Positions 8,737 to 17,081 of a stretch of DNA of 64,000 nucleotides are shown here, piece by piece. The stretch is from DASTCZ01 sp035308165 (GTDB lineage Bacteria; Acidobacteriota; Terriglobia; Acidiferrales; UBA7541): positions 1 to 64,000 of the forward strand of contig DATGHC010000060.1 of the NCBI GenBank assembly GCA_035308165.1, in the 5' to 3' direction. The notes beneath the pieces are model-generated. The model was given only the letters and a program-made list of their open reading frames with translations. It was not told the origin of the DNA and ran no database searches. Position numbers and translations under genes: made by a program. Each line of letters starts with the position of its first letter. Within the stretch, counting starts at the first letter, position 1.

Positions 8737-10616
8737 TGTTTGAGGGTCCTTTCGAGATCTGCCCGAGATGCGCGAACCCCACGACGACTAACGGTTACTT
8801 CACGCTCAGTCCCGCAGTGGGGACAATATCTGAAAGTTGGAGACGATTTCCGGCCACACTCTGAACATTCCGCAAAACTGTCGCCATGGATGGGGACGAC
8901 GCGGGCGATTTCTTCGATGGAAGTTTTGCCAGTAAGGATCTTATTCACACCATCTTCGTGCATAAGCCTCATGCCCGTGCTTCGCATGTGGGCTCGAATC
9001 TCTTCGTTACTGACGCCTGAACGGATCGATTCCCTGACCTCGTCATCGAAGACCAGGAATTCATAAATGCCGACGCGTCCCCGGTAACCGGTCTGGTCGC
9101 AATCCTCGCAACCTACAGGAATGTGAACATGACTGACTGGTTCCATGTGGCCCAGGGCCACCAGGCGGTCGGCGATTTCAGGAGGCGTCTTGACGAGATC
9201 GTTGCAAGTGCAAAGCTTGCGGACAAGACGCTGGGCGATAATCCCAGTCATGGATGCCGCGATCATGAATGGCGGGATACCCAAGTCCACCAGCCGAGTG
9301 ATGGCGGAGACGCTGTCATTGGTGTGCAGAGTGGAAAGGAGCATGTGGCCGGTTTGCGCGGCCTTCATGGAGATTTCAGCGGTTTCCCGGTCGCGAATTT
9401 CACCGACCATGATGACATTGGGATCCTGGCGGAGAATTGAGCGCAAGCAACTGGCGAAGGTAAGCCCGGCCTTGTTATTCACGTGGACCTGGTTTATGCC
9501 TGCGAGAACGTATTCAACAGGGTCTTCTACGGAGACGATATTAATGCTCGGTTTGCGCAGGAAATTGAGGCTGGCATATAAGGATGTGCTCTTGCCCGAT
9601 CCGGTGGGGCCCGTAACCAAGACCATGCCCTGAGGCTGTGAAAGGACCTCGCAGAGAGCACGTTCCACATCTGCAGGCAAGCCAAGCCCTGCAAAGCTGC
9701 GAATCGCATCGGCAGAGTCGAGGAGGCGGATGACTACTTTTTCGCCATATTGAGTGGGGAGCGTGGATACCCGCATGTCCAGCTGCTTGCCACCCATACG
9801 AACCAGGAAGCGACCATCCTGCGGGCTGCGCCGGTCCGCAATGTCCATATCCGCGAGGATCTTGATGCGGGAGACAAAAGAGTGGTGCAGATGACTAGGG
9901 ACACGGATGAGATCCCGGAGGACTCCATCCACGCGGATTCGGACGATGACATCCGCCAACTGGGGTTCAATATGAATATCACTGGCCTTTTTTTCGCTGG
10001 CGAGAGTGATTACTTCCGAGACGAGACGGACGGCGGGCGAATGCCTTCGCGCCAGTTCCGCTTGCGCTTCCTCAATGGCATCGCGATTCGCCTGGCGCGA
10101 ACTAGTGGAGACAAATTCCATTTGCGGTCCCGAGGCGGGATCGGACGGATCGACAACACCAGTCGAGCCATCCGAGACGTAATGCTTCTCGATGGCCGCA
10201 AGGATGTCATTCCGAAAACCGATGCGGGGAGAGAGGTTTATTCCGGCATTGAAGCAGACCTCGTCGTAGAGGGCGACGTTTTGCGGTTCGGCCATCACCA
10301 CCACGAGCTTGGTGCCTTCTTTCTCCACCGGAAAAACGCAACAACGAAGAGCCAGGTGCCTGGGAATCAGGGCCAATACTTCGGGAGTAGGTGAGAGGGT
10401 GGTGCAATCGACGTACGGGATGCGAGTGACTTCCTCTAGAGCCGACGCCAAATCCGATTTCAGGACGAGCTCGCGCTCCAACATCAGCTCGCCGAGGCGG
10501 ATGACTTTTCCCTGTTGGTCGGCAATGGCTTGGGCAAGGCCGCTGGCCGAAATGTGACCCCGCTCCTGCAGGACCTCCCCAAGTTTTTTTCTTTTCACGG
10601 GATCCTTTTCTTCCAA
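8733..10616 (-). CDS. GspE/PilB-type secretion or pilus ATPase
   Basis: A 627-aa hexameric-type ATPase of the type II secretion/type IV pilus family. The N-terminus has two MshEN-like segments (LGEVLQERGHI and LGELMLERELV), a region known in MshE to bind c-di-GMP. Walker A GPTGSGKST is at 336-344; GEIRD (Walker B) and STLHTNDS (His box) follow, then a Cys tetrad (CTC and CEDC). The last about 40 residues form an extra zinc-ribbon (CSECG...CPHCG), uncommon in PilB. The start codon is TTG; a GTG at 10598 is an alternative. No other pilus or secretion genes are nearby, so it may serve a remote machine. Flanked by three PilZ genes. Confidence 0.93.
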   Translation of the reverse strand: MEEKDPVKRKKLGEVLQERGHISASGLAQAIADQQGKVIRLGELMLERELVLKSDLASALEEVTRIPYVDCTTLSPTPEVLALIPRHLALRCCVFPVEKEGTKLVVVMAEPQNVALYDEVCFNAGINLSPRIGFRNDILAAIEKHYVSDGSTGVVDPSDPASGPQMEFVSTSSRQANRDAIEEAQAELARRHSPAVRLVSEVITLASEKKASDIHIEPQLADVIVRIRVDGVLRDLIRVPSHLHHSFVSRIKILADMDIADRRSPQDGRFLVRMGGKQLDMRVSTLPTQYGEKVVIRLLDSADAIRSFAGLGLPADVERALCEVLSQPQGMVLVTGPTGSGKSTSLYASLNFLRKPSINIVSVEDPVEYVLAGINQVHVNNKAGLTFASCLRSILRQDPNVIMVGEIRDRETAEISMKAAQTGHMLLSTLHTNDSVSAITRLVDLGIPPFMIAASMTGIIAQRLVRKLCTCNDLVKTPPEIADRLVALGHMEPVSHVHIPVGCEDCDQTGYRGRVGIYEFLVFDDEVRESIRSGVSNEEIRAHMRSTGMRLMHEDGVNKILTGKTSIEEIARVVPIHGDSFAECSECGRKSSPTFRYCPHCGTEREVTVSRRGVRASRADLERTLKQ

Positions 10617-10625
10617 ATCACGAAA

Positions 10626-11168
10626 TCATTCTTGATGAAGCTCACTCAAGAGATCGGAACCCTCTTCGCGCGTCAACACACCCTTGCGAACCAGGAGAGA
10701 GATCAGGCGGCCTAATATGAGACGTTCGGCACGAGGCAGACTCTGCATGGAAAGATCGACATCGGAATGGTCGAGGCCCTGGGCGCTTGCGCCTTTAATT
10801 TCCGAGATCCAGTGATCGATAACGGACTCCATTTCGGGGGGCAGGTCGGTGAAATTCACGCCCATGCCCATACCCGGAAGCGAGTAAGTGACAACCCCGA
10901 AAGCGTCCAGCTGAACCTCGGAATGTAGGATTGAGATTCTGATCCTGGCTCCGACCGGATATACGCTGATGGCGTCCACGTAACAGCCATGTAGGCTGAT
11001 GTCGGCGACGCGGGCTGTACGAGGCTGCTTCGTGCCCAGGTCGACGAGTTCGGCTATGGCGGAAAGAGAGACGCGCTCAGAGACACGGCGGTCCGCGACA
11101 TTAGAGGCCTTCTTGGCCACAGACGTAGGGTCACGTGAGAGAGGGTCACTCATGACCGGACACAACAC
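10626..11168 (-). CDS. PilZ domain protein with C-terminal helical motif
   Basis: A 180-aa protein. The PilZ domain (about residues 25-120) shows RVSER (RxxxR) and DISLHG (DxSxxG), so c-di-GMP binding is plausible. The C-terminal 40 residues contain ISLLVRKGVLTREEG, closely similar to VQLLERKGILSKSE at the end of the next PilZ protein, suggesting a shared docking helix pair. A start at the internal ATG at 11153 (MSDPLS) is possible. The stop lies 9 nt before the TTG start of the ATPase gene, so the two are likely co-transcribed. Confidence 0.88.
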   Translation of the reverse strand: MLCPVMSDPLSRDPTSVAKKASNVADRRVSERVSLSAIAELVDLGTKQPRTARVADISLHGCYVDAISVYPVGARIRISILHSEVQLDAFGVVTYSLPGMGMGVNFTDLPPEMESVIDHWISEIKGASAQGLDHSDVDLSMQSLPRAERLILGRLISLLVRKGVLTREEGSDLLSELHQE

Positions 11169-11369
11169 TCCTCGAGAGGGAATTGTCCGAGCGGTTTTTA
11201 GGCCGGGGACAGACCTATCTATTCTGTTTGGCCGTTTTCAGGCCAGCAATAGGAATTGAGTTTTAGTGTGCCGCAAAGCAAACAGGGGCCGCAGTTATTA
11301 AGTGCACGAGGCCATAGAGGACCAACCTGGATGGGCCGAAGTCGCAGCCCGAACTGTAGAAATGTCCGA

Positions 11370-11912
11370 TTAATCGAAGGTTTGTCTCATAATCTTGACA
11401 ACTTCAGACTTGGAGAGGATGCCTTTCCGTTCCAGTAATTGGACCAGGTCAGCAAACTGCTCGTCAGGCTCGGAGATGACAGATTTGGGCTGTGCAGGCT
11501 TTGCAGCTGGAATTGGTGAGTCGAATGGATCCACGGAGGATTCAAATGATGACATCCAACGTTCCAAAATCGCGAGGCCTTCGGGTGTCACGTCGATGAA
11601 GGCTATACCCATGCCCAGCCCTATCTGGCGGTAAGCGACTTTTCCCTTGCCATCGAAGATCTCGCCACCCTTTTCCAGGCGGAGTCGTACAAGTGTGCCG
11701 GCTTGGAACGGATTCAGCGTGTCAATGTAACAGCCATTCAAGGCAAGGTCGCAACAGCGAGCGCGAACGCGGGCGCCGGAGCTGACCTCAACGACCTGCG
11801 CAGCAGCTATAACAGGTTTTCGGGAGGAGGTACGCCGGTCGGCGACCTCCGCGTTGGCCTTGCTGGAAGTTTCCCAAGATTTGAGTCTGTCTTTGAAGGA
11901 CCGTTCTTTCAT
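11370..11912 (-). CDS. PilZ domain protein with altered second motif
   Basis: Start ATG at 11912 (MKERSFKDR) is preceded by GGAG at 11921-11924 on the minus strand; a longer frame to 11984 lacks such support. The domain has RTSSR for RxxxR, but the usual D/NxSxxG reads DLALNG, replacing the serine by alanine, so c-di-GMP affinity may be reduced. The C-terminus carries VQLLERKGILSKSE, matching the tail of the PilZ protein at 10626-11168. It is separated by about 200 bp from that gene and probably begins the minus-strand PilZ/GspE cluster, possibly with an extra promoter in the gap. Confidence 0.86.
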   Translation of the reverse strand: MKERSFKDRLKSWETSSKANAEVADRRTSSRKPVIAAAQVVEVSSGARVRARCCDLALNGCYIDTLNPFQAGTLVRLRLEKGGEIFDGKGKVAYRQIGLGMGIAFIDVTPEGLAILERWMSSFESSVDPFDSPIPAAKPAQPKSVISEPDEQFADLVQLLERKGILSKSEVVKIMRQTFD

Positions 11913-12163
11913 CTGAATTTCTCCAATAAGAATGGGAAGCTCAGAGCTTTGGAGGGAGAGCGACCACCAAAGTGTCTTACCCAAGTAGAGTGCAATTGGA
12001 TCCTCTCATTAGTCTGCTACTGACAGGTTTCCGACACAACGGCTATGAGGCGGCGTTTGCGCAAAGCCTCAACAAAGGGGTCGGGGAACAATCAACAGCC
12101 GGGGTGATATCATCCGCCGTGGAAAGATGCGTGGTGAGGGGCTTTTGGGGCTGAGGGACGGAT

Positions 12164-13558
12164 ATGTTGAACAAAGGCAGGGATGTGGAAGGAGCTGGCG
12201 CGACACGGCCGGGGCTGACGGAGAATGAGCGGTTGAGCGCGGGCAAGGCCCTCCGCGTGAAAGTGCCGCGGACTTCGCACGCGAGATGGCCCGCGGCCAG
12301 TGGCCGACGCGACGGGATTGCGTTGCTGCGCGCGGATGACCGGGGAAGATTGCCGGAGCTGCTGCCTATTCGCTACGGGCGGATGTGCGAATCGCCATTC
12401 GCATTCTATCGCGGCGCGGCGGCGCTGATGGCGAGGGATCTGGCGGAGACACCGGTGACTCATTTGCGTGTGCAGGCGTGCGGCGACTGCCACGTGGCGA
12501 ACTTCGGCGGGTTTGGATCGCCCGAGCGGAGACTGGTGTTTGACATCAACGATTTCGATGAGACGCTGCCGGGGCCATGGGAATGGGATGTGAAAAGGCT
12601 GGCGGCGAGCATCGTGCTGGCGGGGCGCGATCGGGGAATGAAGGAGAGACATTGCGGGGACGCGGCGCGGCGCGCGGTGGAATCGTACCGGATGCGCATG
12701 CGGGAATATGGGGGCATGCGGGCGATTGAGGTGTGGTATTCGCATTTGGGGGCGGCACTGCTGATTGATAAGGCGACCAACGCTGCGGCGAAGGTCCGCT
12801 GGAGGGAAGTGGAAGCGCAGGCGCGGCTGCAAACGGCGGAGCATGTGCTTCCGAAAATAACTTCGATTGTGGGTGGACGGAGGAGGATCAATGACCGGCC
12901 GCCGCTGGTGTATCACCCGCGGCAGACGCAGAAATTCGAGCAGGAGGTCAGGGACATTTTTCACCGCTACCGGCTGACGCTGCCGGAGGAGCGGCGCGTG
13001 ATTTTGGACCGGTACAAACTGGTGGATGTGGCGCGGAAGGTGGTGGGAGTGGGGTCGGTGGGGACGCGCTGCGACGCGGCGCTGTTGATGGCGGGCGAGC
13101 GCGATCCGATTTTCCTGCAAATTAAGGAGGCGCAGTCTTCAGTCCTGGAGAAATATCTGGGCAAGAGCCAATACAGAAATCACGGCGAAAGAGTGGTGAC
13201 GGGGCAGAGGATGTTGCAGGCTACGCCTGATGTTTTTCTGGGATGGACGCGGGACGATCACGGACGGGATTACTACATGCGGCAACTGCGGGACATGAAG
13301 ATGAAAGTGGAAATCGAGACCATGTCCGCGGGGGATTGGATGGAATATGTGGCCGTATGCGGGTGGACGCTGGCGCGGGCTCACGCGAGGACGGGGGACT
13401 CGGCGCGCATTGCCGGATATATGGGGAAGAGCGAAACATTTGATGAAGCCATTCAGGAATTCGCGGTGGTGTATGCGGATCAGACGGAGCGCGATCATGG
13501 CGCGCTGGTGAAGGCGGTGCGGGCGGGGAAGATCAAGGCAGAGAGAAATTTGAAATGA
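12164..13558 (+). CDS. DUF2252 domain protein
   Basis: A 464-aa cytoplasmic protein matching DUF2252. Typical blocks are visible: RMCESPFAFYRGAAALMARD near residue 70, GDCHVANFGGFGSPERRLVFD near 110, NDFDETLPGPWEWDVKRL near 127, and RKVVGVGSVGTRC near 290. The pattern GDxHxxNFG with NDFDE resembles the catalytic Brenner-like HxDxxxxN arrangement of aminoglycoside-phosphotransferase-like kinases, so a small-molecule kinase fold is possible; the substrate is unknown. It is a single gene convergent with the secreted paralog pair. Confidence 0.9.
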   Translation: MLNKGRDVEGAGATRPGLTENERLSAGKALRVKVPRTSHARWPAASGRRDGIALLRADDRGRLPELLPIRYGRMCESPFAFYRGAAALMARDLAETPVTHLRVQACGDCHVANFGGFGSPERRLVFDINDFDETLPGPWEWDVKRLAASIVLAGRDRGMKERHCGDAARRAVESYRMRMREYGGMRAIEVWYSHLGAALLIDKATNAAAKVRWREVEAQARLQTAEHVLPKITSIVGGRRRINDRPPLVYHPRQTQKFEQEVRDIFHRYRLTLPEERRVILDRYKLVDVARKVVGVGSVGTRCDAALLMAGERDPIFLQIKEAQSSVLEKYLGKSQYRNHGERVVTGQRMLQATPDVFLGWTRDDHGRDYYMRQLRDMKMKVEIETMSAGDWMEYVAVCGWTLARAHARTGDSARIAGYMGKSETFDEAIQEFAVVYADQTERDHGALVKAVRAGKIKAERNLK

Positions 13559-13599
13559 TGAGATGCGCGGGCTATGTTGGTGAAAAACGGCCCAAAACT

Positions 13600-14268
13600 T
13601 TATTGAGCAGGGTGCGCCGCGGGGCGGCGGCGGGCTTTGAGGGTGATGTTGAGCTCGTCGTTGCGGATGTTGGTGAAACGAAGAAGAACGCGGCCCTGAT
13701 CATCCAGTGAGATTACGGCGGGAGTGTCGAGCGATGAGAGCATCCAGCCTGCGGGCAACGTGACGAAGTTCAGCGGGCGGCCGAGGGTGCGTTTCCAGAC
13801 GAGTTCGTCCTTTTCCATCGTGTAACCGACCGGATCAGTGTAGGTTTCTTCGACGCGAACGCGGATGGATTGGCCTTCCGTGATTGGACGGTCGAGATCG
13901 CCCTGAACGACAACGGAATCGGGATCGGTGGGCTGCGGGTAGTAGCCGAGAGCGTTTACGTCTTTACCCTTCACGGTGTAGGTCTTCAGTTCTTTGCCGG
14001 TGTCCACGTCGAACATTCTTGAATCGGGCGCGACCTCGCTGCCTTTGCGGACGAAGCTGTGGGCGTATTTCTGGCCCACTCGTGTGATAGTGAAATCGTG
14101 GGAGATGCGGAACTGGTGAGTGGAGGGATCGAGAAGCCAGTAGGTGATTTCGCGATCCTGCTCGGAGCGATGAAATTGGGCGCGGGCAGTGAGCGGAAGC
14201 AGGACGAGCGCCGCGAGAATGGCGTACTTCCATGCTGGTGCAAAACTGCTGTGAAGGCGCGGCGTCAT
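13600..14268 (-). CDS. secreted protein, paralog B of a tandem pair
   Basis: I do not recognise a named family. The ATG at 14268 overlaps the stop of the gene at 14265-14858 (ATGA), so translation is coupled. A signal peptide of about 30 residues ends LTARAQ. The mature part aligns along its length with the upstream protein: THQFRISHDFTITRVGQKY against THSFAITYDVTVAREGSKF, then TGKELKTYTVKGKD against TGQDLKFETVTGKD, RPLNFVTLPAGWML against RPLGIKRNVVVLPPGWEL, and a closing LNITLKARRRP. Mostly beta-strand, periplasmic or outer-membrane associated. A longer frame to 14394 is disfavoured because it lacks a signal peptide. Confidence 0.75.
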   Translation of the reverse strand: MTPRLHSSFAPAWKYAILAALVLLPLTARAQFHRSEQDREITYWLLDPSTHQFRISHDFTITRVGQKYAHSFVRKGSEVAPDSRMFDVDTGKELKTYTVKGKDVNALGYYPQPTDPDSVVVQGDLDRPITEGQSIRVRVEETYTDPVGYTMEKDELVWKRTLGRPLNFVTLPAGWMLSSLDTPAVISLDDQGRVLLRFTNIRNDELNITLKARRRPAAHPAQ

Positions 14269-14858
14269 GGAAGCCTCCGCGCGGTGATCTTGACGGGGAG
14301 CTGGTCGTCGCGATCGTTGAGGAAGCTGAGGCTGATGCGCCCGTCGGCGCCCGTGCTGGCGATGGCAGGCGAAGCGCTGGCGATGAGTTCCCACCCAGGC
14401 GGGAGGACAACGACATTTCGTTTGATGCCGAGAGGACGATTGAAAATAAGCAGGCCGTCCTGGAGAAAATAGGAGGGCGCGTCGGTATACGTTTTGAAAA
14501 TCCGAATGCGGGTTTGGCCACCCTTAGGCACGGGGCCGGGCAAAGTGACCTTGAGGAAAAGATCGTCGTCGGCCGCGCGGGAACCAACTTCGCCGGTGGC
14601 CTTGGCGTCCTTGCCGGTCACGGTTTCAAATTTCAAGTCCTGGCCGGTGCTGCGCTCGATGACGCGCTCTTTTGAGGCCGTGGAACCGGGGCGGATGGGA
14701 TTGAAAAAGAATTTGGAGCCTTCGCGCGCTACTGTGACGTCGTAAGTTATAGCGAAACTGTGGGTTTCGGGGGGCAGAAGCTCGTACAGAGTGAAATCGT
14801 CGGCCGCAAATGCAGAGGCGCAAGAGAAAAGGACGAATGCTAAGATTGCCCGTCGCAT
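14265..14858 (-). CDS. secreted protein, paralog A of a tandem pair
   Basis: A 197-aa exported protein (signal peptide to about AFAAD, residue 20) with no recognised domain name. It is the evident paralog of the next gene downstream, with which it shares the THxFxIxxD opening, a TGxxLK...TVxGKD block, a Pro-Gly-Trp turn (PPGWEL) and a QLPVKITARRLP-like end. The strand-rich composition suggests an immunoglobulin-like or transthyretin-like sandwich. It starts 37 bp after the aspartoacylase-like gene, so the three probably form one operon and may act on the same extracellular substrate. Confidence 0.75.
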   Translation of the reverse strand: MRRAILAFVLFSCASAFAADDFTLYELLPPETHSFAITYDVTVAREGSKFFFNPIRPGSTASKERVIERSTGQDLKFETVTGKDAKATGEVGSRAADDDLFLKVTLPGPVPKGGQTRIRIFKTYTDAPSYFLQDGLLIFNRPLGIKRNVVVLPPGWELIASASPAIASTGADGRISLSFLNDRDDQLPVKITARRLP

Positions 14859-14895
14859 GCTGAGTGAGGCGGAAGTCTAGCATGAAGAAGGCGGA

Positions 14896-15963
14896 TTAAG
14901 GCTCTTTTAAGGCGACAACTCCGATGTTGGCGATGACGGCGCCTTTGGTCATGGAAGGGACGCCACAAACATACAGGACCACGCCAGAAACCGGCGCGTG
15001 CGCTTCCTGGACAATGTGGCCGAAATAATCGGTGACGTAACCGATTTTCATTCCTGCGGAGGCATAGGTGCCTCGATTGACGAGTGGATAGAAGATGCCA
15101 GGTTGGTCGCTGGAAACGGTGACGACTTTTTCGATCCATACGGGGTGCTCGACGAATGGCGCGGCGCCGGGGAGCATTTTCAGGTAGCGCATCACGTTCA
15201 AGTTGCCGTAGACGAGAGCATCCACATCGCCGGGCTCGACGGTGCCGGAGTAGCCTGCCTCGGCGGTGACGGTGGGTTTGTTTCGGGTGAGCGCGGTGTT
15301 GCTGAGATATCTGGAGGCCGCGGGATCGCGCGGGAAATCGGATTGGATGATGATGTGGTTGAGACCAAAGGCCAAAGTCATTTCGCGAGAGACGCGATCC
15401 ACCTTATCATTGCCGCCGACTGTCCAGTAGCTGTACGGGCGCAGATTTTCATCGAGGTCACCGCCGTGGAGGTCGATCAAGTAGTCGCAAGGCTCGACGA
15501 CTTGCTTGGTGATGAGGAAGGAGACGCGGTCGGTTTGCGTGCCGTCCATCTTGCCAGGGTAGAAACGATTCATACTCTTGTTGTCGAGAGGGTTGACGTG
15601 CGGGACTTTCTGCTCGAAGGACAAGATATTGACGAGAGGCACGAGGATTACCGTACCGGAGACTTGCGCGGGATCAAGCTCGTTGATGAGGCGCTCAACG
15701 GCAATGATCGAGGCGTATTCGGTGCCGTGAGAGCCGGAAACGATGGCCAGGACCGGGCCGGGCTTCGCGCCGCGAACGACCACAACAGGGATGCGAGTGC
15801 CGGCGTCGACTCCGGCGGGAACTTCGATGTAGCCATTTACTTTCTGACCGGGCGCGGCGGTGGCGGTGCCTACGGTGAAACTGGATTGCTGAGCGAGAAC
15901 GGATGGCGCGAGAATGAGCAGCGACAAGGCCATGGACGGCAAGTTTCGGCGAAGCATTAACAT
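14896..15963 (-). CDS. secreted succinylglutamate desuccinylase/aspartoacylase-like enzyme
   Basis: A 355-aa exported member of the AstE/AspA (M14-like) zinc hydrolase family. Signal peptide ends PSVLAQ near residue 24. Zinc-binding H and E are in GSHGTEYAS and the second His in DLHGGD; the acidic TAEAGYSG segment probably supplies the catalytic Glu. The C-terminal beta domain ends with a VSGVVLYV segment typical of the family. AGGAGG lies just upstream (15968-15973). The family removes acyl groups from N-acyl amino acids or cuts peptides; the periplasmic location and linkage to two beta-rich proteins suggest a cell-envelope or extracellular substrate, which is inference. Confidence 0.88.
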   Translation of the reverse strand: MLMLRRNLPSMALSLLILAPSVLAQQSSFTVGTATAAPGQKVNGYIEVPAGVDAGTRIPVVVVRGAKPGPVLAIVSGSHGTEYASIIAVERLINELDPAQVSGTVILVPLVNILSFEQKVPHVNPLDNKSMNRFYPGKMDGTQTDRVSFLITKQVVEPCDYLIDLHGGDLDENLRPYSYWTVGGNDKVDRVSREMTLAFGLNHIIIQSDFPRDPAASRYLSNTALTRNKPTVTAEAGYSGTVEPGDVDALVYGNLNVMRYLKMLPGAAPFVEHPVWIEKVVTVSSDQPGIFYPLVNRGTYASAGMKIGYVTDYFGHIVQEAHAPVSGVVLYVCGVPSMTKGAVIANIGVVALKEP

Positions 15964-16127
15964 GTGTCCTCCTCGGGATTTGCGCGAAGGCTAGCGTGGA
16001 GGCGTCGCGCGTGTCAACCAAGGATTGAGAACAAAATGAGATTCTGATTCGTTGGCTGGGTGAGGCGCCAAACTCGAATGGGCGATTGGTTCGAAATGGC
16101 AAGCTGAGAAATCTGGAGGGCAGGACA

Positions 16128-17066
16128 ATGACAGAAGAAATAGTCGAAAAGAGTTTTGCCAGGCGATGGCAAGGAGTGCTGGTTGCTGGATTAGTGATTG
16201 TGTTGGCGGCGGGGTCGCTGATGCTCACTCCGGTGAGGAATGTGGCAAGGAGGTTTCTGGATTCATTGCGAATGCAAAAGGTGCAGGCTGTAAACGTGGA
16301 TCTATCGAGTTTTGTGGGGCCGAACGCGAATCACACGGTGCAAGAGATGGTTTCGCAGATGATCTCCGACAAGGTGGCGACGACAGTCAACGAACCGAAT
16401 CAGGCCGCGGATACGCCTGCTATGGCCGCTCAATTGGCGGGATTTCCAGTGAAGTTGTTTAGCGGGAAGAAAGATGCTCCGAAGTTGGAGGTCGCGGGGG
16501 CACACGCAATGAATATGACCGTGGATCGCGCCCGGTTGCAGGCGATTCTTAACGAGGCGGGACGTCCGGATTTGGTATTGCCATCGTCGCTGGATGGCGC
16601 GACTTTCGCGGTGCAACTTTCACGGAGAGTGCAGGCGCAATACGGGAACTGTCCCACGCGAGGAGGAAGCACGGATGGAGTCTCGACACCGCCGCCCGCT
16701 TCGACGGAGTACAGCACCTGCGTAGTGCTGAGCCAGGGACCCAGTCCTGTGGTAAATGTGCCGAATGGATTGGATGTTGGAGCACTCGCGGAAATTGGGC
16801 TGGAACTTGCAGGGATGAGTCCAAACCAGGCGCAGGAGTTTCTCCACACCGTGGATTGGAAGACGACGTTGGGAATGTCACTGCCGCGATTCATGCGGTC
16901 GTACGAGGCGGTGGAAATCAATGGGGTGCGCGGAACGTTGCTGAACACAGCGGGGCGGCGCGGGCCGACGTACACGCTGGTGTGGGCCAAGAATGGGATG
17001 GTGTACTCGATTACGGGATTTGGGAATTCTGGCGAAGCGGTGACACTTGCGGACTCGCTGAATTAA
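16128..17066 (+). CDS. single-pass membrane-anchored protein of unknown function
   Basis: The ATG at 16128 follows GGAGG (16115-16119) at 8 nt; an upstream ATG at 16086 is less likely. A single transmembrane helix at about residues 15-35 (VLVAGLVIVLAAGSLMLT) leaves about 275 residues outside. The tail GPTYTLVWAKNGMVYSITG is reminiscent of DUF4367-like sensor domains found beside anti-sigma factors, but I see no zinc-finger anti-sigma domain or sigma gene. A proline/serine linker with two cysteines (about residues 178-200) may form a disulfide. It directly precedes an ABC ATPase and permease on the same strand, so a shared export or sensing role is likely. Confidence 0.7.
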   Translation: MTEEIVEKSFARRWQGVLVAGLVIVLAAGSLMLTPVRNVARRFLDSLRMQKVQAVNVDLSSFVGPNANHTVQEMVSQMISDKVATTVNEPNQAADTPAMAAQLAGFPVKLFSGKKDAPKLEVAGAHAMNMTVDRARLQAILNEAGRPDLVLPSSLDGATFAVQLSRRVQAQYGNCPTRGGSTDGVSTPPPASTEYSTCVVLSQGPSPVVNVPNGLDVGALAEIGLELAGMSPNQAQEFLHTVDWKTTLGMSLPRFMRSYEAVEINGVRGTLLNTAGRRGPTYTLVWAKNGMVYSITGFGNSGEAVTLADSLN

Positions 17067-17081
17067 GTTTCGGAGAGACCT

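Noticed and set aside
11212..11231. Similar 19-mer (GACCTATCTATTCTGTTTG) also near 31747
   Set aside because: Two copies with a few mismatches in unrelated contexts; too short to exclude chance.
12110..13120. 336-residue minus-strand frame inside the DUF2252 gene
   Set aside because: DUF2252 motifs are clear on the plus strand; the antisense protein is Arg/His/Pro-rich, typical of a shadow in high-GC DNA.
14998..15960. 320-residue plus-strand frame over the aspartoacylase-like gene
   Set aside because: The minus-strand frame has a signal peptide, zinc motifs and AGGAGG, so the plus frame is a shadow.
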